From positions 1 through 16,628 of the forward strand of contig CAZGQY010000088.1 in NCBI GenBank assembly GCA_964528035.1: a stretch of DNA of 16,628 bases, written 5' to 3'. The notes beneath the pieces are model-generated. The model was not told the origin of the DNA, did no database searches, and worked only from the letters and a program-made list of their open reading frames with translations. Each line of letters opens with the position of its first letter. The stretch's first letter is position 1. Source of the DNA: CAZGQY01 sp964528035. Its GTDB lineage: Bacteria > Pseudomonadota > Gammaproteobacteria > Methylococcales > UBA1147. The position numbers and the translations under genes were made by a program. Shown one piece after another: positions 6,118 to 13,700 of the stretch.

Positions 6118-7407
6118 ATGAATATATTACTAACCGGCTCAACCGGATTTATCGGCGAACAGCTACTCAAACGCTTAGTATCTGACGGGCATCAAGTAAT
6201 GGCCTGCACCCGCCGATTAAATAAATATCCGCTGCTCCCATGCGGAGCGTCGCAAGTGGAAATGGAATTTTCAAAAATGCACAGACCGTCCGATTGGCTG
6301 CCCTATTTAGCCGATATTGATGCAGTGATTAATTGTGTCGGTATCATTGCGGAATCAGGCTCACAATCATTTCAACGCTTGCATAACGAAGCACCCGCAG
6401 CGCTGTTTCGCGCTTGCGAGCATGCCGGTGTACCAAAGGTGGTGCAAATATCCGCGCTTGGGGCTGAACCCGATAAGCCCGCACGGTACCATTCCAGTAA
6501 GGCGGCTGCAGATGAGGTTCTTAAGACACTGTCACTAAACTGGACAATTTTTAAGCCGTCTATTGTTTATGGGCCGGGTGCCAAAAGTATGGCATTGTTC
6601 AAGGCTTTATCATCGATGCCAATTGTGCCTTTGGTCGGCGATGGCCAACAACAAATTCAGCCAGTTTATATCGACGACCTGGTTGCTGCCATATTAAGTT
6701 GTTTACAGGGTCGAATACTTGAAAATCAAAGTATTGACGTTGTTGGCCCTGAACCCATTACTTTTGCTGAACTAATCAAAAAACTCGGCCACTGGTTCGG
6801 AAAAAATCGCGTTTACACCCTGGCAACACCAGCAATGTTGGTATCAACGTTTGCTCCTCTGGGACGATACATCAATGAACCTGCTCTGAATAAAGAATCG
6901 ATCGGCATGCTGTTACAGGGAAATACAGCAGATTCACAGCCATTCACAAAATGTTTGGGCTATTCACCTAAAAGTGTTGATCATGTCCTCCAGGACACAC
7001 CTGTAACTCAGGCCGACAGATGGCATGCTGGCCTGTATTTTCTAAGACCCACACTCAATGTAGCTACTGCCCTCATCTGGTTGTGGGCAGGATGGGTTTC
7101 GGCATTTGTATACCCCATCGAAAGCAGCTACCTGATGCTCGATCAAGTCGGTATTCCCAGAACACTGGCACCTTTCGTATTGTATGGCGCATCCGCGTTT
7201 GATTTTGCCCTGGGAATTGCCATGTTATTGCGCTGGAAACTGGGCTGGATTGTGTTCTTTCAGATCACCATTATGGCGGCCTATACCGTGGCAATATCCA
7301 TAGCCTTACCGGAATATTGGCTGCACCCGTTCGGGCCTGTCGTCAAGAATATTCCTGTGCTGGTTGCAACGCTTATTTTACTCATCCTTGAGGAGAAAAA
7401 ATCATGA
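6118..7407 (+). CDS. Fusion of NAD(P)-binding SDR/NmrA-like domain and DoxX-like membrane domain
   Basis: A 429-residue two-part protein. Residues 1-295 are an atypical or extended SDR: the nucleotide-binding loop GSTGFIG (7-13), NCVGII (72-77), QISALGA (110-116), YHSSK (124-128, the Tyr-x3-Lys pair), FKPSIVYGPG (145-154) and the late QPVYIDDLVAA motif typical of this class. Residues about 303-427 form four hydrophobic segments matching the DoxX-like membrane domain found at the C-terminus of such SDRs. The protein is therefore expected at the inner membrane with the Rossmann domain in the cytoplasm. Substrate unknown. It has a good ribosome binding site (AGGAG, 6106-6110), an operator-like site upstream, and a 4-bp overlap (ATGA, 7404-7407) with the next gene, so translation is coupled. 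Confidence 0.85.
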   Translation: MNILLTGSTGFIGEQLLKRLVSDGHQVMACTRRLNKYPLLPCGASQVEMEFSKMHRPSDWLPYLADIDAVINCVGIIAESGSQSFQRLHNEAPAALFRACEHAGVPKVVQISALGAEPDKPARYHSSKAAADEVLKTLSLNWTIFKPSIVYGPGAKSMALFKALSSMPIVPLVGDGQQQIQPVYIDDLVAAILSCLQGRILENQSIDVVGPEPITFAELIKKLGHWFGKNRVYTLATPAMLVSTFAPLGRYINEPALNKESIGMLLQGNTADSQPFTKCLGYSPKSVDHVLQDTPVTQADRWHAGLYFLRPTLNVATALIWLWAGWVSAFVYPIESSYLMLDQVGIPRTLAPFVLYGASAFDFALGIAMLLRWKLGWIVFFQITIMAAYTVAISIALPEYWLHPFGPVVKNIPVLVATLILLILEEKKS

Positions 7408-7877
7408 GTTATCTGACCTGGAAAACATTGCACATATTCAGCCTGGTATTACTATTTGGCACAGGACTGGGCAGCGCGTTCTACAAATACATGGCTGATC
7501 GCAGCGGCGACATAAAAACCATCATGACAACCAATCGGCATGTGGTATTCGCTGACTGGATATTCACCACGCCCACTGTCATTGTGCAGCCCGTTACCGG
7601 CTACGCAATGTTGAGCCAAATCCATTTGCCTTTAACAACACCGTGGTTACTGGCTTCTATTATATTATTTGTTCTGGCCGGCCTTTGCTGGCTACCCGTC
7701 GTCGTATTACAGATTCGCATGCGCGATATTTCCGCACAGGCAGTTCATACCAACACCCAACTACCCGAGTGTTACCATCGCTACGCCCGAATTTGGTTCT
7801 GGCTGGGTGTACCCGCATTTATCGCAATGGTTTTGATCGTTTTTTTGATGGTCTATAAACCCACACTCTGGAGTTAA
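7404..7877 (+). CDS. DUF2269 family integral membrane protein
   Basis: A 157-residue protein with about four membrane segments: roughly 7-28, 50-70 (with FADWIFTTPTVIVQPVTGY), 82-105 and 131-152. The start SYLTWKTLHIFSLVLLFGTGLGSAF and the conserved ADWIFT...QPVTG stretch identify the DUF2269 family, whose function is not known. The ATG overlaps the upstream stop by four bases and is preceded by AGGAG (7391-7395). It is the middle gene of the regulated trio, next to a DoxX-like domain and a DUF4166 protein. This grouping suggests that the three work together at the membrane, perhaps in redox or lipid-related chemistry, but the sequence does not say which. Confidence 0.83.
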   Translation: MSYLTWKTLHIFSLVLLFGTGLGSAFYKYMADRSGDIKTIMTTNRHVVFADWIFTTPTVIVQPVTGYAMLSQIHLPLTTPWLLASIILFVLAGLCWLPVVVLQIRMRDISAQAVHTNTQLPECYHRYARIWFWLGVPAFIAMVLIVFLMVYKPTLWS

Positions 7878-7880
7878 ATC

Positions 7881-8480
7881 ATGAATAACATTCCACTACT
7901 TCAACAAGCTCTCGGCGAAAGCTGGGAAAAGCTTCCTTCTGTCATTCAACGTCATTACTGTTTAAGTTCTTCACAGAATACTTCTAGTGTGGTGCACGGC
8001 AGCATGACTATCGATTACCCCGCATTCGTTAAGCCCATTCTCATTGGCTCCCGCCTGCTCGGTGCGTTGATACATTTGAAAGGTGGCCCCATGAAAGTTC
8101 GAGTCGAGAAATGGATTCGTGAAAATTCCAACGCACTGTATTGGCAACGGGATATTGAGGCACCCGATGGCAGCAAAACTGTGTTCTCTTCGCGCATGGA
8201 GCTGGATGGTGACGGGCAACTGATCGAAACCGTCGGCTTTGGTTTCGGCATCCGGCTAAAAATCTCCGCCAACGATAGTGGCCAGCTCATCTATCGGAGT
8301 AACGGTTATATATGGAACTGTGGCCCTATTAGCCTGCCCATCGCCGATGCGTTATTACTCGGCCACGCAACAATTATTGAAACACCGATTTCCAAAGATG
8401 AATTCGAACTGGATTTTAAAATTCATCATCCGTTGTTCGGTCAGACGTATTCCTATGGTGGTGTATTTCATTATGCATAA
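7881..8480 (+). CDS. DUF4166 domain protein
   Basis: A 199-residue soluble-looking protein that starts three bases after the DUF2269 stop, with GGAG (7870-7873) as ribosome binding site. The pattern LPSVIQRHY near residue 17, then VHGSM, LGALIHLKGG, WIRENSNALYWQRDIEAPDG and a C-terminal HPLFGQTYSYGGVF, fits DUF4166. Proteins with this domain are often encoded beside, or fused to, SDR-DoxX proteins, which agrees with the context here. No signal peptide or membrane segment is evident and no catalytic motif can be named. It ends the operon; a hairpin lies 20 bases after its stop. Confidence 0.8.
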   Translation: MNNIPLLQQALGESWEKLPSVIQRHYCLSSSQNTSSVVHGSMTIDYPAFVKPILIGSRLLGALIHLKGGPMKVRVEKWIRENSNALYWQRDIEAPDGSKTVFSSRMELDGDGQLIETVGFGFGIRLKISANDSGQLIYRSNGYIWNCGPISLPIADALLLGHATIIETPISKDEFELDFKIHHPLFGQTYSYGGVFHYA

Positions 8481-8499
8481 TCACGCACGCTTGAATTGT

Positions 8500-8524
8500 G
8501 CAGGGTGGGCGGTGGCCATCCTGC
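8500..8524. terminator. Hairpin between convergent operons
   Basis: GCAGGGTGG (8500-8508) and CCATCCTGC (8516-8524) pair over nine bases with one G-T wobble around a 7-base loop. It lies 20 bases past the stop of the DUF4166 gene and 18 bases from the stop of the convergent aminotransferase gene, so it could end transcription from both sides. No run of T follows on either strand, so it is at best a weak intrinsic terminator. Confidence 0.5.
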
Positions 8525-8541
8525 ATTAAATCAACCAGGCA

Positions 8542-9801
8542 TCACCCGCCAACGCGTCCAGTCGAATAATCGCCCAAAAACCCTGTTAAGCGTCTAAGAG
8601 CTTCACTGACCACCTCAGGATGATTAGCAAAACACAGACGAAACCAGCCCGGAGTATTGCATTTAAAATATTGTCCGGGAGTGATATTCACCCGGGTCTG
8701 GCTGAATAGATCATCAAACAGCGCCAATTCAGCCTCAAAAGTAGGCGGCTGCAGATAGTGGCTGAAATCAATAAATACAAAATGGCCAGCCTGGGTATGC
8801 AAATATTCCAGCCTGGGACATTGCTGCAACTCCGATTGCAAGTGTTGAAAAGCAGCCAATAATTTTTGCCTGTTTATGGCGAAAAATTTTCGACAAGCGG
8901 GTAAATCGCTCAGCAAAGTTTCGGTCAAAACCTGGCTATGGGTCGATACATTAGAGAAATAAACACTGGTTTTCATGCCTTCTAATAATTGTTCATTTTC
9001 AGAATAGCAAAATCCAACTCTGAATCCGGACAACGCAAAATCCTTGGCGATACCGTATACCCGATGAATATGATCACGATAACCCGGATCGATTTCAAGC
9101 AGGCTTTTATAGCCCTGTTGCTCCGAATCAAAAATAGAATGCGTATAAATTTCATCAGCAATAATATGTAATTGATGACTACGTGCAAAGGCAACAATAT
9201 TTTCCAAATTCTCGATACTATACAATTGTCCGAGGGGATTATTGGGCGAATTGATCAATAAGGCTTTGACAGCCTGGCCCGATTTTATTGTCCGTTTATA
9301 ACAGTCGTCCAGTCTGTCCATTTCGAATCGGAAATGGTTTCTTGCATCCATATACGCAGGAACAATTTTGACGCCAAATCGCGTCCCAAAATCATGGTCG
9401 TAGCCAGAATAGTACGGAGCCGGTGTTATCAGGGCATCGTCTCGATCAAACAGGTTATAAGCAATGGATTCCAGTATTGAACCCGCACCGGCAGCGACAA
9501 TAACATTGTCTGGATTAATACCATGTAAACCGGAAATCTCAGTCATAAAAACAGCAAGTGCCTGCCGCAGTGACGCAATACCCCGCGGCTCCGAATAATG
9601 CAGATGTTCAGATTGCATGGCCAAGGGCTGGGCAACCCTTGCCAGATTATAATCGTCCATTAAATAATCTTCTGCAGTACCCAGATTGATTGCTCCGTCC
9701 GGGTTATCTGTCGGATGAAATCGGTTGCGAGTACATTCAAAATGAGCCGCGATCAACGACGAGAGTTCACCTTCATTGCCACGCGACCGCTTTGATATCA
9801 T
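8542..9801 (-). CDS. PLP-dependent class I/II aminotransferase, ACC-synthase-like
   Basis: A fold-type I PLP enzyme of 419 residues. Motifs seen are NPDGAINLGTAEDYL (33-47), HYSEPRGIASLRQAL (68-82), AAGAGSILE (103-111, cofactor phosphate region), NSPNNPLG (184-191), ADEIYTHSIF (215-224, cofactor-binding Asp216 and Tyr219) and GIAKDFALSGFRVGF (250-264, with PLP lysine 253). The N-terminal NPDG...LGTAED block and the FALSGFRVG active site resemble the 1-aminocyclopropane-1-carboxylate synthase branch more than ordinary aspartate or tyrosine aminotransferases, but bacterial members of this branch do varied reactions. An upstream in-frame ATG (9897) would add 32 residues lying inside the preceding gene. 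The ATG at 9801 is chosen because it overlaps the SDR stop by four bases (ATGA), has GGGGTG upstream, and begins the conserved part. Confidence 0.82.
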   Translation of the reverse strand: MISKRSRGNEGELSSLIAAHFECTRNRFHPTDNPDGAINLGTAEDYLMDDYNLARVAQPLAMQSEHLHYSEPRGIASLRQALAVFMTEISGLHGINPDNVIVAAGAGSILESIAYNLFDRDDALITPAPYYSGYDHDFGTRFGVKIVPAYMDARNHFRFEMDRLDDCYKRTIKSGQAVKALLINSPNNPLGQLYSIENLENIVAFARSHQLHIIADEIYTHSIFDSEQQGYKSLLEIDPGYRDHIHRVYGIAKDFALSGFRVGFCYSENEQLLEGMKTSVYFSNVSTHSQVLTETLLSDLPACRKFFAINRQKLLAAFQHLQSELQQCPRLEYLHTQAGHFVFIDFSHYLQPPTFEAELALFDDLFSQTRVNITPGQYFKCNTPGWFRLCFANHPEVVSEALRRLTGFLGDYSTGRVGG

Positions 9802-10586
9802 TTCTGTAAACACCCCGGATTCACACCTAGCCCCATAGAGGCATCGATAACCGCGCCGTGCAAGCAGCGCGAATCCGGGCCAGCAAGAAAAAAACATATC
9901 TCGGCAATTTCCTGTGGCTCTATCAATCGGCTTTTTGGAAGTTGTTCGACAAAACGCGCACGACTCTCAGTATCCATTTCGGAAAGCGTACTGCTATTGA
10001 ACATTTGAGTATCTGTCGCACCAGGGCATACTGCAAATACATCAATCGGCGTATGAACCAGATCTGCGGCTAACTGGCGTGTCATATGACTCACTGCCGC
10101 CTTGCTCATACCATCCGCTAAGCGAAACCCCGAAAATTGAGTGATACCCCCACCGACGGAACTGATGATGATGATTTTGCCCGATTGGTTTTGCTTCATG
10201 ATAGGCAGCACATCCTGTGTTAACCACAATGGGCCTAAGCCATTAACAGCAAATAACTTGCGATCCTGTTCGCGAGGATCCGTCGTTTGCGTCTCGACCG
10301 TGCCACTGCCCAGACCGGCGTTATTGATCAAAACATCGATACGAGCAGGCAATTCGTTCATCAAATTCCGGTGCGACTCGGGCTCACCCTGGTCAAACTG
10401 TAAACTATGGATTGAACAATCAGCAAGTTCCTGCTCTATCTCCAGGGCTCGCGAATGATTTGAACAATAGCTGAAATAAACAGCGTCTCCGGCGTATGCA
10501 AAGCGCTTTACCAAAGATTGACCAATACCACCCGATCCACCGGTAATCAATACATTTCTCACGTCAGAACAAATCCTTTCGATCAT
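9798..10586 (-). CDS. Short-chain dehydrogenase/reductase-like protein lacking the catalytic Tyr
   Basis: A classical-SDR fold: NVLITGGSGGIG (about 11-22, cofactor loop), LINNAG (86-91), a retained Asn (115) and IIISSVGGG (139-147). The expected YxxxK reads DGMSK (158-162): the lysine is kept but the tyrosine is Asp (codon GAT), and no other Tyr lies close by. CPGATDTQMF (187-196) is the usual post-active-site loop. The cofactor site looks intact, so it may still bind NAD(P)(H), but ordinary SDR catalysis is doubtful. It overlaps the aminotransferase ATG by four bases, so the two are translationally coupled and probably act on one pathway. Start: ATG 10586 is preferred; a TTG at 10610 would add eight residues. 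Neither has a clear ribosome binding site. Confidence 0.8.
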   Translation of the reverse strand: MIERICSDVRNVLITGGSGGIGQSLVKRFAYAGDAVYFSYCSNHSRALEIEQELADCSIHSLQFDQGEPESHRNLMNELPARIDVLINNAGLGSGTVETQTTDPREQDRKLFAVNGLGPLWLTQDVLPIMKQNQSGKIIIISSVGGGITQFSGFRLADGMSKAAVSHMTRQLAADLVHTPIDVFAVCPGATDTQMFNSSTLSEMDTESRARFVEQLPKSRLIEPQEIAEICFFLAGPDSRCLHGAVIDASMGLGVNPGCLQK

Positions 10587-10624
10587 ATTGACCAGATTTT
10601 CTGGCTTCAAATGACTTTAAATAT

Positions 10625-10660
10625 AACGACTCACCAGTTTCGAAGTAAGTGCAAGTCGTT
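10625..10660. promoter_or_regulatory. Inverted repeat between the giant RTX gene and the SDR gene
   Basis: AACGACT (10625-10631) and AGTCGTT (10654-10660) are perfect 7-base complements separated by 22 bases, in the 96-to-120-base space between the stop of the RTX gene and the start of the SDR gene (both - strand). It could be a loose terminator stem or a protein-binding dyad. No T-run or convincing promoter accompanies it, so this is a weak call. Confidence 0.3.
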
Positions 10661-10706
10661 GGTTATTCAGGCTTCTGCAATAGGGGTATATTCGCGCGAC
10701 CAGCAA

Positions 10707-13700
10707 CTACCATTCGATTCTTTCCACACCATCAAATTCCAGAATGCTGCCATCCGCCATGGTGACCACTCCTGAAGTATCCTCCTCAAAGGTCATCGCA
10801 TTAGCTCCCTCATCCGCAGCGACCTCCTCCCCATCCACCGTAATTGTCCACGGACTGTCCGGATCTGCACTACCTGTAGAATCCAGACTAATCGTGTCAG
10901 TCCAGCCATTGCCACCATGAAAAATATCGTTGCCGTCATTTACACCAAACTCGAAAAGGTCATTACCATCATTGCCAAAAACGATCATATTGCCATCGCT
11001 GCCCGAGAAAATGTCGTTGCCGCTGCCACCCGACTCAGTAACAGAAGATTCAACCGCATTGCTGCCTGGATCAATATTAAACGATATGGCTGTCGAAGCT
11101 GTATCGCCGCCGTTTGATTCAGTTGAAGTCAGTGTTGCGCTCAGAGTAAATTCACTTTCTTCTGTATCCGACACAACAAGTTTTAGACCATCGAGTTCGT
11201 CATTGCTTACATTCCAGGAACCATCATCATTCTCGGTTCCAGCACTCAAACTCACACCGTCCGGCAGTCCGCTAAATACAATATCGGATAAAGACTCACT
11301 GCCGTCGGTATCGGTCAGCGCTGTGGTGATCGAAATCGGATACTCATAACCACTGACATCGCCTCCAGCCTCCGAAAATGCCTGCACGCCTGAATCATAT
11401 AAATCTGACACCTGATCTGCGCTCAATTGCTCTCCAAAAATGGCGATGTCATCCATGTCGCCAGAAAAATACTCACTCAAACTATTAGCGACATTATCAC
11501 TACTGCTCCATTGGTTTGTACCAAATACCCAGGGGTTTTCGTTTCCACTCAGTCCGCCAGTATAACTATTGGCAGCCACTTCTGAACCATTCAAATACAC
11601 ATGCATGCCACTATCACCCCAGCTTACAGTCACCTGATTCCATCCGCTCTGAACATCTCCACCTTCAGCATAATAGCTGGTATTCTCATTCTGCATGCGC
11701 AGAGAAATTTCCCCATTCTCCATACGCAGCGTAAAGTGACCACCATCATCATAGCCGGTGGAATCGGACGAGGCCAAACCATAGGTTCCATTATTGTTAT
11801 CGGGATCAATCCAGAGAGTCAAAGTACCTGAATCTGGCTTCAGATCGTTGCTATGGGATACTTCAATATAGTCATTGGATTCTATTTCAATACCGTCACC
11901 ATATCGACCTGTTTTATTATCATCACTGCCTTCCACATGTTCTGTAGCTGTATGTCCGTTGCCGCTGCTATCTGCAAAACCACCGCTTTGGGAATCATCC
12001 AGCTTCCAATGACCAACAGGATCTGGATTCGATGCAACTTCAACTGGGTTACCGAAGGATAAACTCAATTCAGGAGTCTCTGCATAATCATCGACTTCCT
12101 GCACATTTAGAGTAACTGTTGCTGTATCAAAACCTCCATTGTTATCGCTTACCCTATAAACGAAGTTAGCCTGCCCGGAATAACCTTCGTCCGGAGTAAA
12201 AACGATATCTCCATCACCATTAATTTCTGCAGTACCATTTTCCACTGATTCGATCCCAGTAATTGTCAGACTATCACCCTCTGAATCGGTATCATTTCCC
12301 AGGATTAAAGTGGAATCGATAATTAACGGTTGTCCCTGATCCGTTTCAAAAGGATTTTCCACCAGATCCACGTCCCCTGATATCGAAATACGGTATGGCC
12401 CAGAACTCAAAGCGTTGTAGGAACTGACCTCGATAGAATAATCACCTTTCGGTAAATTTTGCAAGCTGATATAAGAATCCAAACCATTGACAGAACCGTC
12501 ACTGTAGCCATAGTCACTTTCACCGACATGATCGCCATCATAGTCCGCGTCGTCGTTAAAGGTTACGCGGGAACCATCACTGTCTTTGATTTCCAGCATA
12601 ATATCCAGGGCTGATTTTGTACTGTCACCATTTATTTCAGTATATGTCTCGCCACCAGAATCGCTCATATCCTGCCAGGTATCCGTTTCACTCATCTCGG
12701 TAATCGCGTCCAGAACCAATGGACCACCATTATGATGAAAAGTGTAGACATCAACCGAATCATTTTCACCGAGAATGCCCGTCAAAGCAGTATCCTGAGT
12801 ATCATAGGTCGCAAAGCTTTCATCATTAGCGGTAACTGAACCATCATTTTCGGCAAGATCGTTGACCGTGAACGATACAGTCTCAATATATGTGTTACCG
12901 TTCGCATCAGTGACCGTAATATCTACATCATGACTTTGATCAGATTCGTAATCCAGATCGGCTCCAGCCTTAACCTTAACCTGGTTGCCGTCAATCTCGA
13001 AGTTGTCGTTTGTGGCTATGTTGTAGGTAAAGGTATCGCCCACATCGGCATCAGTGGCTGACAGGGTGGCAGCAACAGTCCCTGTGGAAGCATTTTCGTC
13101 GATATTCGATGAACTTAGGGCGATATCAGTAGGCGTATTGTCGTTCAGGTCGTTGACGCTGAGACTAACCGTTTCGGTATAAGTTTTACCTGAACTATCA
13201 GTGACAGTAATATCTACAGTGTGGCTTTCTGCCGATTCAAAATCCAAATCAGCACCAGCCTTAACCTTGATCTGATTTCCATCAATGACAAAGTTGTCGT
13301 TAGAGGCAATGCTGTAAGTGAATGTATCGCCTGCATCCAAGTCAGTAGAAGATAGTGTCGCAACAACAGTCCCTGTTGCTGCATTTTCATTGACGCTCGA
13401 TGCGCTCAGCGCTATATCAGTGGGGGTATTGTCATTGAGATCGTTGACCGATAATGAGATGGTCTCGGTGTATGTGTTTCCGGCACCATCTGTAACCGTG
13501 ATATTGACACTGTGGCTTTGATCCGATTCAAAATCCAGTGTCGCTCCGGTCTTGACTTTGATCTGGTTGCCGTCAATGACAAAATTGTCGTTAGAGGCAA
13601 TGTTGTAAGTGAATGTATCGCCTGCATCCAAGTCAGTAGAAGATAGTGTCGCAACAACNNNNNNNNNNNNNNNNNNNNNNNNNNNNNNNNNNNNNNNNNN

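Noticed and set aside
10917..12062. Several + strand open frames antisense to the RTX gene
   Set aside because: They are explained by the biased codon use of the repeat-rich acidic protein on the other strand. They have no family resemblance and no ribosome binding sites.
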